Assembly: GCF_032452875.1 (NCBI RefSeq)
Contig: NC_083882.1
Coordinates: forward strand, 59,907,614 to 59,971,613
DNA length: 64,000 bases
Reading direction: 5' to 3'
Source of the DNA: Bos javanicus
Taxonomy: Eukaryota; Chordata; Mammalia; Artiodactyla; Bovidae
Position numbers and translations under genes: made by a program. Below, one piece after another: positions 10,973-22,600 of this stretch; within the stretch, counting starts at the first letter, position 1, and every line of letters begins with the position of its first letter. The notes under the pieces were generated by a model. That model was not told where the DNA came from. It was given only the letters and a program-made list of their open reading frames with translations, and searched no databases.

Positions 10973-11779
10973 TCTTGGTCCGTGTGGACTGCTATAACAT
11001 ATTACCATAGTCTGGGTGGCTTAAACAACAAATATTTATTACCCACAGTTCTAGAGATGGGAAAGTCCAAGATATGTTGTCAGATGATTTGGTGTCTGGA
11101 GAAAGCCTTCTTTCTGGTTGTACATGGTTTCCTTTTGCTGTATCCTCATGTGGTAGAGACAGAGATCATCTCTTTTAGTGTTTCTATTTTGTAAGTGCAC
11201 TAATCGCATTCATGAAGATGAGACCCTCACGACCTCAGTTCAGTTCAGTTCAGTCTCTCAGTCCTGTCTGACTCTTTGTGACACTATTAACTGCAACACA
11301 CTGGGATTCCCTGTCCATCACTAACTCCTGGAGCTTGCTGAAACTCATGTCCATCTAGTCAATGATGCCATCCAACCATTTCATCCTCTGTCGTCCTTTT
11401 CTTCTCCTGCCTTCAATCTTTCCCAACATCAGGGTCTTTCCCAACGAGTCAGTTCTTCACATTAGGTGGCCAAAGTATTGCAGCTTCAGCTTCAGCATCA
11501 GTCCTTCCAATGAATATTCAGGACTGATTACCTTTAGAACTGACTGGTTTGATCGCCTTGCAGTCCAAGGGACTCTCAAGAGTCTTTTTCAATACCACAG
11601 TTCAAAAACATCAATTCTTGGGCACTCAGCTTTCTTTAGAGTCCAACTCTCACATCCATACATGCCTACAAGAAAAACATGACTTTGTTACCTCCCAATT
11701 ACTTTCATATTATCATCACACTGGGGTCTAGATCTTCAATATATGAATTTCCAAAATAAAAACACTCAGTCCATAGCAC
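10973..11779 (-). mobile_element. MLT1-type LTR (ERVL-MaLR), antisense, split by BovB
   Basis: The left part (10,973-11,235) reads as the reverse of the MLT1 3' half (gactgctataacatatta.., ggtggcttaaacaaca..). After the BovB insertion the right part (11,687-11,779) gives the reverse of the LTR start and ends in actcagtccatagca. The LTR is old, since it is found across placental mammals, so it predates the ruminant BovB inside it. Confidence 0.85.
11236..11686 (-). mobile_element. BovB 3' fragment inserted in the MLT1 LTR
   Basis: It starts with the reversed BovB tail cagttcagttcagttcag and runs ~450 bases into the C-terminal region. The MLT1 text resumes at ttacctccca. Its age is younger than the LTR by nesting. 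Confidence 0.92.
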
Positions 11780-12589
11780 ATAAACACAGTATGAGTTCTG
11801 TAAGCTATTATGTTTATGGCATGAAGATCAGCATTGACTACGTTAGATTGGATAAAGGCCCTCAGTCTGTGTTGTTTTTACATCTACACTGTGGATTGAT
11901 GAATGAGTATTTTAAACAAATAAACGGCTTGCTAACCTAACTTCTCTTGCTCCAAAAAAAGAAGAAAGTAAAAATTAAGGAAAGAAAGAAAGAATATAGG
12001 GAAGCTGGTTGACTTGATTTGGTTTAACTTACTCATCGATAAATGAATTGAGCCCAAACTCAATCAAGAATATAAAGGAAACTTTTACAAATGGCTTTAA
12101 TGCCTGTATAAAGGCACTGGCCTGAAATATCTTTGATTTTTACTCCATGTCCCACAGTTAAAAGCAATCCCATAAGAGCCTTCCTTCTATGTTCTCATGA
12201 TAATTCAGTGAATTCAAAGCTTCATGTGTATTTTTTATTTTTAAAAGTATGTAAGTTTGATAACACATTTACAGGAGACTTGGAAAATACAGAACAAAGT
12301 TACATATAGTTCCAGTATATATTATAATTATTTTTAAGTATGTGAATTAATATTTTTAGTTGGAGTTTCAATATCAAACTCCCAAAAATCAGTAGAAGGA
12401 ATGTACAGAAAGGTAAAATGATATAGCAGACCTGAAAAGCACCATGAACCAATTCAACATGATTAAGATTTATACAATTTTCACACAGCAGCTGGGTACA
12501 AATTATATTCAAGCTCCCATAGACTATAAACTAGCAGACACTAGAACATATCCAGGAATATAAAATAAGATGCAAAAGTTTCACGATAT
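11780..12589. other. AT-rich spacer with an A/GAAA-rich patch
   Basis: An A-rich and (GAAA)-like patch lies at 11,954-11,994. The remainder is AT-rich, with no recognised repeat and no coding pattern. Confidence 0.45.
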
Positions 12590-12970
12590 AAAGGTATTGA
12601 AATCACACAGTCTATTATCTTATCACTTTGGAATTATATTAGAAATCAATATCAAAAGATATTTAAAAATAACCCACATATTTTCAAGTGCAATGTGACA
12701 TTTACCAAGAGAGATCTTTGACTTAGCCATTGAAAACCTCAATAAAGTTAGAAGACTGATAAAACATAGAGGGTGATTGCAGAGAACAAAAATTTAAATG
12801 GGAAATTAATATCAAAATAAGAAATTAATATTAAAGATACTTAAAAAACCCTATGCATTTGCAAATTAAATGTTACACTTTTAAATGATGGGTTTATCTA
12901 AGAAGCCATAACAAGGAACATTAGGAAATATTTCTAACAGAATAAAAATGAAAAGAGAATTTACCATAAT

Positions 12971-13968
12971 TTGTTGCATATGTAAGAGGGTTCCCTTTTC
13001 TCCACACCCTCTCCAGCATTTACTGCTTGTAGACTTTTGGATCGTAGCCATTCTGACTGGCATGAAATGGTACCTCATAGTGGTTTTGATTTGCATTTCT
13101 CTGATAATGAGTGATGTTGAGCATCTTTTCATGTGTTTGTTAGCCATCTGTATGTCTTCTTTGGAGAAATGTCTATTTAGTTCTTTGGCCCATTTTTGAT
13201 TGGTAACCCTCTTACACTGTTGGTGGGAATGCAAACTAGTACAGCCACTATGGAGAACAGTGTGGAGATTCCTTAAAAAAATGGAAATAGAACTGCCTTA
13301 TGATCCAGCAATCCCACTGCTGGGCATACACACTGAGGAAACCAGAAGGGAAAGAGACACGTGTACCCCAATGTTCATCGCAGCACTGTTTATAACAGCC
13401 AGGACATGAAAGCAACCTAGATGTCCATCAGCAGATGAATGGATAAGCAAGCTGTGGTACATATACACAATGGAGTATTACTCAGCCATTAAAAAGAATA
13501 CATTTGAACCAGTACTAATGAGGTGGATGAAACTGGAGCCTATTATACAAAGTGAAGTAAGCCAGAAAGAAAAACACCAATACAGTATACTAATGCATAT
13601 ATATGGAATTTAGAAAGATGGTAACAATAACCCTGTGTACGAGACAGCAAAAGAGACACTGATGTATAGAACAGTCTTTTGGACTCTGTGGGAGAGGGAG
13701 AGGGTGGGATGATATGGGAGAATGGCATTGAAATACGTATAATATCATATATGAAACAAGTTGCTAGTCCAGGTTTGATGCACGATACTGGATGCTTGGG
13801 GCTGGTGCACTGGGACGACCCAGAGGGATGGTATGGGGAGGGAGGAGGGAGGAGGGTTCAGGATGGGGAACACATGTATACCTGTGGCGGATTTATTTCG
13901 ATATTTGGCAAAACCAATACAATATTGTAAAGTTTAAAACTAAAATAAAAAAAAAATTGTTGCATGTG
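12971..13968 (+). mobile_element. Young ruminant L1 with 5' inversion (twin priming), TSD-bounded
   Basis: Direct repeats ttgttgcatatg (12,971-12,982) and ttgttgcatgtg (13,957-13,968) bound the insertion. 12,983-13,204 is L1 ORF2 in minus orientation. 13,205-13,956 is the following ORF2 end plus 3' UTR in plus orientation, ending in an A-rich tail. The two arms share about 12 bases at their junction (tgtaagagggtt near 12,981 and aaccctcttaca at 13,205), the expected mark of twin priming. It is 5' truncated and inactive; it is close to the consensus of the young bovid L1. Confidence 0.93.
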
Positions 13969-14104
13969 GCTGAAGTTGCCCAATACAGCTATGTACAGTG
14001 TGGAATCCTGAATAAGGTATGAAAACAAATAATGGACATTTAGCATAAAATTTTATGAAATTTGGACAAAATCTGTGTTTTAGTTAATAATACTGTACCG
14101 TATG

Positions 14105-14120
14105 TTTTTTTTTTTTTTTT
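14105..14120. repeat. T16 homopolymer
   Basis: A run of 16 T lies within or after the old L1 3' UTR. It may mark the A-tail of a minus-strand insertion, but no element body is recognised beside it. Confidence 0.9.
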
Positions 14121-14159
14121 ATTTTAACTACATAGTGTTTCTTTATGTTCTCAAAATTG

Positions 14160-15550
14160 GATTAGAAGCTTCAAGGCTCATTCAGATTTTTTAAAATCAC
14201 TAAGATAATAAACATTGTGGTCTTTTAACAGTAATATAAGATACCAAAATACATTAAACTCTATCAAAGTTTTGAGTGAATATAAATTAGAAATCTAACA
14301 TTCTATTCATACTAAGTCAAACAAGTGGAATCAAAATGTCATAAATTTTCTAGCTAGGCAAAAATTCATGTTATCTAAAATATATGTTATTCATATTATA
14401 TTTATACATGCATATATAAAAATTTTCTACTATACTTGATAAAGGCTTGAAAAAGAACAACAAAAAAGAGATGGAGAAATTGGAAAAGATAAACTAAATT
14501 AAATGGGAACATTGAATATGAAATAGAAAAAGTGAAACAAACTAGATAAAAGTAAAAAAATCATCATATAGTTCATTTTTTTTAAACATGGATGCTCATG
14601 AGAAACACGTATGGAACTTTGGAGAGAAAAAGAATACCTGGATTTTTATATTTAAAAAAAAATTCCAAGATCATTCTAATATGCGTCTGGATTTTAGAAA
14701 GTGATTACAAGTTTAAAGCATCATGTATTTTTAATGAGAATTCCTTTTGCTCTTATGGAGGAGCACAAACAAAAAATTACTTACTTTGCATTTGTATACT
14801 CTATTCAATGATACTAACATTGTTTTATAAGTGCTGAGACTGAGACATTGCACAAGCAGGTTTCTAGGTTTTTGTTTTTCTCTTGTCTATTCCACTGTTT
14901 TTGACACATTCTGCATCTGTGTGACCTAAATTTCTCTCTTCACACCTCAGAAGTTCTAGTGAGTAGAAGAGGGGATATATATTCAAACTCCCAGGAAATA
15001 GACTTCAAAGCTTCTGTATAATCCTACCACTGCATCTTTTGTGATGTAAAGGCCCTGCAGAAAAAGTGGGAGTGGTGTATGTGCAGATATGATAGTTACT
15101 ATCTACCATTTTGCCTCTTGTACTTGCAAGTTTCTAATACCTTATGAGGTTGGGATATGATAGGAAGACAGCTGATGCCAGTCTGGCTGACAGAATTTTA
15201 ATGTATTTTATTGACATGATAGTGCCCATTACCAAAAAAAAGGTACAAAATTATTCTACTGTCTTAAGGCTGACTCAGAGAGTATAAAATTCCCTGAAAC
15301 GTACCTAAGCCAAGCCCTTTTCTCTGCATTATATTATCTTCTGCAATATCTTGCCATTTTTAATACCATCATCATAGCAACATAATCATATCTTTCAAGG
15401 GAACTTTCAACACATAATGCTTAATTTATTTTACTTTTTAAAAGACTACAAAAATCTCTATGACCACCCTCTCTGTAACATCATCATTAAATATTTTCAC
15501 AAATTACTTCTGCTTCTAGGCAAGGAGAGAGTAACAGGATTAGATCTGTC
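14160..15550. other. AT-rich region without recognised features
   Basis: No repeat family could be assigned and no coding pattern stands out. The longest frame (14,592-14,837, 81 codons) shows no family resemblance and is probably chance. Confidence 0.5.
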
Positions 15551-16776
15551 TATCTGACCTCACCCCCCTAAAAAATAGAAAGGAAATACATAAAACAATG
15601 ATTTATAAGATATTGGAGCACAGTTAATAGAGAAGAATGTAGGAAGATGTAGGAAGATAATTAGGTGGTTGCCCCATCTTAATACCCAAAGATTGTTTCA
15701 AGTCATAGCACAGGGAAGAGTAACTCAAAAGGAGAATCTTTAAGATTCTTGAGTTGAGGAAGTGATCTGAATATCTGTGGAGACAAAGAAAGTTAAAATT
15801 CTCAAGCCATACTATTATGAAAGGAAGTGCATGGAGAAAGAACTCCAGAAATATACACAAAATGTTTTACTTGAGCACAGGGCAGAGTACTTACAGTACA
15901 ATCCTATAAGGAAACTACCCAAGCTCAGGGACAGAACCAGTTGAACAAATTAAAGAAGAGAATTCTCTGCACTCATATAAGAATGGACATAGTCCCTATT
16001 ACCCCCAGACAGACTACAAGACCTCATGATTTATGGAGCATTGGAGAAATGCCCAGAGGGGTCTTGCCTTAATAGTGGAAAATATTTTATTTTAGACTAA
16101 ATGCTGCTCATATCTAGTCTAAAATTTTAAAGTAAGACCCAAAGGGATCAAACAGCTTCCAAGAAACTTAAATGCATCCCAAAACAAAGAACTGTTATGT
16201 AAGAATATGATAAAATCTAGCATCTAACAAGGTAAAGCTCACAAAATCAATCTCATCAATGATTGATATGCAAGAAAATATGAATCATAATGTGGAGAAA
16301 TATCAATTGAAATCATTCTATTTCTGAGTTAGATGTTAGAATTAGCTCATAAGGACGTTAAAGTGTTATAACTATATTCTTATGTTTAAAAAATTAAGCA
16401 GAGACATGGGAAACACAAAAAAGACAAATCAAACTTTTAAAAATGAAAAATCCATTGTGTGAGATGAACAATGTGCTAGATGAGATTAATAACTTTAGAC
16501 ACTGTAAAATAAAATATTAGTAAATATGAAGATGAAGCAATATAAATTATCCAAAATTAAACACAGAGGGGAAAAAAAAGTTTAAGAAATGAAAAGGATA
16601 TCGGTAATCTGTATCTGTGAATGGAGTCTCTGAAGGAGTAGGCACAAAATAATCTTTGAAGAAAAATGGCCAGCAATGTTCCAAATTCCTGAAAGCTATA
16701 AACTTAGAGATCCAAAATGCTTAATGAACCCCAAGCACAAGAAAAATGAAGAAAACTACGCTAGAGCACATTGCGG

Positions 16777-17164
16777 TGGTCAATTTTCAGATATCTGGTA
16801 AAACATATTCTGGGTGTTTCTGTGAGGGTATTTTTAGATGATATTAATATTTAAATTGTAAATTGAGTAAGGCAAATTGTCCTGTCTAATGTAGGTGGGT
16901 CATATCCAATCAGTTAAAGGCCTAAATAGAACATAAGGGAGAATTCATCCTGCCTACTGTCTTCTTATTAGAACTTTGCTTTTTCCTGCCCTTGGACACA
17001 AGCTGAAACATTGACTCTTCCTGGGTCTCCAGCTTGCTGAGTCACCCTGCAGATCTGGGGATTTGTAAGGCTGTGTAATCATGTTAGTCAATTCCTTATA
17101 ATAAATCTCTTTTTATATATGTTCTATTGATTCTGTTTCTCTGGAGAATCCTCATTAGTGCATA
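16777..17164 (+). mobile_element. LTR-like element, family unassigned
   Basis: The block interrupts the old L1 text on both sides. It has features of an ancient mammalian LTR: ccaatcagttaaaggcct near 16,907, ctgggtctccagcttgctga near 17,020, an AATAAA at 17,100-17,105 and the ending ctgtttctctggaga. I recognise it as a widespread mammalian repeat but cannot name the subfamily safely. Confidence 0.5.
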
Positions 17165-17504
17165 CACCGTGATCAAATTATTTAAAGCCCATCGCAAAGA
17201 AAACGTCATGAAAGTGTCCAGAGATGCAAGACATATTATATTTGGAAGAACAGAAAAAGAGAAAAAGAAGACAAAATATTTTTTTTTCACAGAAATTACA
17301 AGCAAGAAGACACTGAAGCAGCATCTTTTAAGTACTTAAACCTAAATTTCTATACTTGTTGAAATATCTCAAAAACAAATGCAAAATAAAGACTTTTCAG
17401 CCACACAGAAGTTGAAAGAATTAATTTCTAGAAGACACATATAATAAGAAATATTAAAGATAATTCAGGCAGAAGGAAAATTATACCTTATGAAAATATA
17501 GACT

Positions 17505-18138
17505 CAGTTCAGTTCAGTTCAGTCACTCAGTTGTGTCTGACTCTTTGCGACCCCATGAATCATAGCATGCCAGGCCTCCCTGTCCATCACCAACTCCCGG
17601 AGTTCACTCAAACTCATGTCTGTCGAGTCGGTGATGCCATCCAGCCATCTCATCCTCTGTCGTCCCCTTCTCCTCCTGCCCCCAAACCCTCCCAGCATCA
17701 GAGTCTTTTCCAATGAGTCAACTCTTCGCATGAGGTGGCCAAAGTATTGGAGTTTCAGCTTTTGCATCATTTCTTCCAAAGAACACCCAGGGCTGATCTC
17801 CTTTAGGATGGACTGGTTGGATCTCCTTGCAGTCCAAGGGACTCTCAAGAGTCTTCTCCAACACCACAGTTCAAAAGCATCAGTTCTTCAGTGCTCAGCC
17901 TTCTTCACAGTCCAACTTTCACATCCATACATGACTACTGGAAAAACCATAGCCTTCACTAGACGGACCTTTGTTGGCAAAGTAATGTCTCTGCTTTTCA
18001 ATATGCTATCTAGGTTGGTCATAACTTTTCTTCCAAGGAGTAAGTGTCTTTTAATTTCATGGCTGCAGTCACCATCTGCAGTGATTTTGGAGCCCCCAAA
18101 AATAAAGTCGACACTGTTTCCACCGTTTCCCCATCTAT
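17505..18138 (-). mobile_element. BovB 3' fragment with target-site duplication
   Basis: It starts with the reversed BovB tail (cagttcagttcagttcag) and extends ~640 bases to the region encoding the start of the connection domain. The word tatagact flanks it at 17,497-17,504 and 18,139-18,146. The coding direction (minus) keeps a 109-codon open stretch at 17,848-17,519. It inserted into the ancient sense L1. Confidence 0.93.
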
Positions 18139-18205
18139 TATAGACTAGCACAAAACAATTAAGAACTTCACAAATGGTAACTACATGAGCTGTAAGAATA
18201 AATCT

Positions 18206-19498
18206 AAAGTTTTAAAAAATGAAAATTAATCTTTGTTTCAGACTTTATTCTCCTGGGAGTCTTAACCAGTATGGAAAATGTCTTTCCCAGCTCCATAAGT
18301 CTCACTCCAGAGGGATATCTATTGTCTTGATTTGAAGAGATTCTTGACTTCACAAATCTGTATATGCCTTGTTTAACCCTTATTGATTTATCTCTATTAG
18401 GCACTTCTGCATCCAAAATGGGTTTTGACTCTTTCCTTGGAAGGAGAAACATATCACATATTGGGTGTGGAGCTCAGATTTTTTTTCTTCTTGACCCTTG
18501 GAATGTTCAAATGTGTCCTCATTCACATGGCTTCTGACCTTAATGTGGTTATCTGCTTTAGGGCACACAGCCTTCATAAGTTATCAGGTTTTCCAACAAA
18601 TGGCAGTAGGGTCTTGTATTAGAGGATAGCTTTCTTCCTTGGCCCATACCATCTACATTTTGCATTTCTCCATCTAAAGCCAGGAATATTAGCCACTTAA
18701 CTCTGTGAGGTCTCCTCAATCTCTCCTGTGAAAATCCCACTGTATATGAGATGGTCCTGTTGGTCACAAGTATTCTACTGCTATTCCTGCTTGTCTTGAT
18801 CCTGACCTCATACCACATGTTTATCTTCTTCACCATGCTACACGTGAAGGAAAAGGCAAGGCCTTAGCCCATACTCCTCTCACCTGAATATAGAGGTATC
18901 CTTGTTAGGCCAGGGCACTTCAGCTATATGACTCCAGTGTCCTCTGAACCCCAGATCAAGGCCAGGCAAACTCTGTGTTTGACAGTGTATTCATTTGAGG
19001 CTCTTGATATACATTCTGAAGAATGCAGTAGTGGGGACTCTGAATAAGCTCTTTATAAATAAACTAAAAGTTAAACACAGATCTCTGTAGCTCTGAAGAC
19101 AAGTGTGTACCAGAATAAAGTACTCTTTCCGCCATTGTAATACCAAATGATAATTTTTGACAGCACTGCCAATCTAAGAATTAAGAAAATAAGTGCATAT
19201 TCACTGACATTATAATAATTATAAATATATAGCCTGAACAATTCACTCTTTTTGTATGAGAAAGATTAAGTTAAGCCCCTTTTAAATTTAAAATCTAATT
19301 TCTAAAATGGCATTCCATGCAGGAATAGCATCTGAGAAATATTAGCACGCTTCAGCTATGGCTGTTTAGTCATCAGGTTTGGTAAGGAACAAGAAGATGG
19401 TGCCTAATACTTAGAGACTAAATTATCTCATAGTTAATAAATCAATTTATATTGTCTCTTAGCTGATCTTGTTAACATAAAGATTAATATTAACTGTA
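18206..19498. other. Mostly single-copy region containing the first copy of a 129-bp duplication
   Basis: No repeat family or gene was recognised. Open frames on both strands (for example 92 codons at 18,836-18,558) show no domain resemblance. It holds the left copy of the exact local duplication (18,358-18,486). Confidence 0.45.
18358..18486 (+). repeat. Direct repeat copy 1 (129 bp)
   Basis: From ctgtatatgccttgtttaac to the T-run after gagctcagat, this block is base-for-base identical to 19,499-19,628 except for one extra T in the second copy's T-run. Flanking sequence on both sides differs. It does not match any repeat family I recognise, so it looks like a local duplication and not two members of an interspersed family. 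Confidence 0.95.
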
Positions 19499-19628
19499 CT
19501 GTATATGCCTTGTTTAACCCTTATTGATTTATCTCTATTAGGCACTTCTGCATCCAAAATGGGTTTTGACTCTTTCCTTGGAAGGAGAAACATATCACAT
19601 ATTGGGTGTGGAGCTCAGATTTTTTTTT
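19499..19628 (+). repeat. Direct repeat copy 2 (130 bp)
   Basis: The second copy lies 1.14 kb downstream in the same orientation and immediately precedes the 5' part of the large BovB. Copy 1 has T8 and copy 2 has T9 at the right end. Confidence 0.95.
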
Positions 19629-19699
19629 CTTGTGAATTAGAGATGAATCTAAATTCTTCAACACTCCTTCCATGGAGAGAGAAGTCTATTCTTCTCCCC

Positions 19700-22600
19700 C
19701 TTAAAATTAGGCAGCAGGAGATGAGCGTGAGAACTCCAAAATTACACCTCATTGCTGAACAACTATTGACAGAATGTTGGATCCCACCAAAAAAAGATAC
19801 CCCATGTCCAAAGGCAAAGGAGAAGCCTCAGCAAGAATGGAGAGGCAAAACTGCATTTAGAATCAAACTGCATACCCACCAGAGACCCTTGGAGGTCTCA
19901 AACAAACCTTGTGCGCACCAGCACCCAAGGACCCCACAGAGATTCAGCCAGAACCATGTTTGAGTGTCTCCTGCACAGGTATGGGTCAGTAGTGGACTGC
20001 TGCAGAGGCAGGGGCTTTGGGTGCAGCAGACCTCCTGGGTATGGCATAAGCCTTCTTGGAGGATGTCTCCATTAACCCCACCATATTGCCACCAGAACTT
20101 ACACAGGACTGGGAAACACACTCTTGGAGAGCACAAATAAAACCTTGTGTGCACCAGGACCCAGACAAAAAGAGCAGTGACCCCACAAGAGGCTTAATCA
20201 GACTTGCCCGTGAGTGTCCAGGAGTCTTTGGCAGAGGCGTGGGTCAGCGGTGACCTGCTACAGGGTTGGGGGCACTGAGTGCAGCAGTGCATGAATGGGA
20301 CCTGTTGAAGAAGATCTCCCTTATCTTCATTAGTTTGGCCTCAGGTCAAATAAGAGGGAGGGAACACAGCCCTGCCCATCAACAGAAAATTGGATTAAAG
20401 ATTTACTGACCATGGCCCCGCCCATCAAAACAAGACCCAGTTTCCCCCTCAGTCAGTCTCTCCCATCAGGAAGCTTCCACAAGCCTCTTATCCTTCTTCA
20501 TCAGAGGGGAGACAGAATGAAAACCACAGTCACAGAAAACTAACCAATCTGATCGCATGGACCACAGCCTTGTCTAACTCAATGAAACAATGAGCCATGC
20601 CATGTAGGTCCACTGAAGATGGACGGGTCATGGTGGAGAGTTCTGATAAAACGTGGTCCACTGGAGAAGGGAATGGCAAACCACTTCAGTATTCTTGCCT
20701 TCAGAACCCCATGAACAGTATGAAAAAGCAAAATGATAGGACGCTGAAAGATGAACTCCCCAGGTTGATAGGGACTAGTATACTCCTGGAGAACAGTGGA
20801 GAAATAACTCCAGAAAGAATGAAGAGATGGAGCCAAAGCAAAAACGACACCCAGTTGTGGATGTGACTGGCGATAGAAGTAAGTCTGATGCTTTAAAGAG
20901 CAGTACTGCATAGGAACCTGGAATGTTAGGTCCATGAATCAAGGCAAATTGGAAGTGGTCAAAGAGGAGATATCAAGAGTAAATATCCACATTTTAGGAA
21001 TTAGTGAATTAAAATGGACTGGAATGGGTGAATTTAACTCAGATGGCCGTTATATCTACTACTGTTGGTAAAAATCCCTTAGAAGAAATGGAGTAGCCAT
21101 CACAGCCAACAAAAGAGTCTGTAATGCAGTACTTGGATGCAGTCTCAAAAACAACAGAATGATGTCTGTTCATTTACAAGGCAAACCATTCGCTATCACA
21201 GTAATCCAAGTCTATGCCCCAACCAGTAATGCTGAAGAAGCTGATGTTGAACAGTTCTATGAAGACCTACCAGACCTTCTAGAACTAACAGCCAAAAAAG
21301 ATGTCCTTTTCATTATAGGGGACTGGAATGCAAAAGTAGTAGGAAGTCAAGAAATACTTGGAGTAACAGGCAAATTTGGCCTTGGAATATGGAATGAAGC
21401 AGGGCAAAAACTAATAGAGTTTTGCCAAGAAAATGCACTGGTCATAGCAAACACCCTCTTCCAACAACACAAGAGAAGACTCTACACATGGACATCACCA
21501 GATGATCAATACCAAATTCAGATTGATTATAGTCTTTGCAGTCAGGGATAGAGAAGCTCTATAAAGTCAGCAAAACCAAGACTGGGAGCTGACTGCAGCT
21601 CAGATCATGAACACCTTATTGCCAAATTCAGACTTAAATTGAAGAAAGTGGGGAAAACCACTAGACCATTAAGGTATGACCTAAATCAAATCCCTTTTGA
21701 TTATAAAGTAGAAGTGATAAATAGATTCAAAGGATTAGATCTGATACACAGAGTGCCTGAGGAACTATGGACAGAGGTTTGTGACATTGTACAGGAGGCA
21801 GGGATAGAGACGATCCCCAAGAAAAAGAAATGCAAAAAGGCATAATGGCTGAGGAGGCTTTGCAAATTGCTGAAAAAAGAAGAGACATTAAAGGCAAAGG
21901 AGGAAAGGAAAGATACACCCATTTGAATGCAGAATTCTGAAGAATAGCAAGGAGAGAAAAGAAAGCCTTCCTGAGTGATCAGTGCAAAGAAATAGAGGAG
22001 AACAACAGAATGGGAAAGACTAGAGATCTCTTCAAGACAATTAGTGATACCAAGGGAATATTTCATACAAAGATGGGCACAATAATGGACAGAAATGGTA
22101 TGGGTCTAACAGAAGCATAAGATATTAAGAAGAGGTGGCAAGAAGACACAGAAGAGCTATCCAAAAAAGATCTTCATGACCCAGATATCACAATAGTTTG
22201 ATCACTCACCTAGACCAAACATCCTGGAATGTGAAGTGAAGTGAGCCTTAGGAAGCATCTCTATGGACAAAGCTAGTGGAAATGATGAAATTACAGTTGA
22301 ACTATTTCAAATGTTAAAAGATGAGGCTGTGAAAGTGCTGCACTCAATATGCCAGCAAATTTGGAAAACTCAGCAGTGATCACAACTGGAAAAGGTCAGT
22401 TTTCATTCCAATCCCAAAGAAAGGCAATGCCAAAGAATGCTCAGACTACCACACAATTGCATTCATCTCACACGCTAATAAAGTAATGCTCAAAATTTTC
22501 CAAGCCAGGCTTCAACAGTACATGAACTGTGAACTTCCATATGTTCAAGCTGGTTTTAGAAAAGGCAGAGGAACCAGAGATCAAATTGCCAACATCCACT

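Larger units (their letters stand above)
12590..14150 (+). mobile_element. Ancient L1 (L1M-type), sense, split by a young L1
   Basis: Blocks before the young L1 (12,600-12,970) resemble the linker of old L1 ORF2 (an attatattagaaatcaat-type block, then a gccataacaaggaa-type block). Text after it (13,969-14,150) resembles the old L1 3' UTR (aataatggacattt..taataatactgtacc) and ends before a T16 run. Highly diverged; the family is not certain. Confidence 0.6.
15560..18205 (+). mobile_element. Ancient L1 5' region/ORF1 (L1M/HAL1-like), sense, twice interrupted
   Basis: Old L1 ORF1-region words are recognisable: tgaaccccaagcacaagaaa near 16,725, a pre-ORF2 block near 17,380 (gcaaaataaagacttttcag) and ttcaggcagaaggaaaatta near 17,465. 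The text resumes after the BovB at 18,147 (cttcacaaatggtaac). It is interrupted by an LTR-like element (about 16,777-17,164) and by BovB (17,505-18,138). The left boundary is poorly defined. Confidence 0.6.

Noticed and set aside
17616..18143. 175-codon plus-strand frame
   Set aside because: It is the antisense strand of a minus-oriented BovB. BovB 3' regions characteristically leave long open antisense frames.
19505..19963. 152-codon open frame
   Set aside because: It joins the 129-bp duplicated block to the BovB 5' region. No family resemblance; chance frame across a junction.
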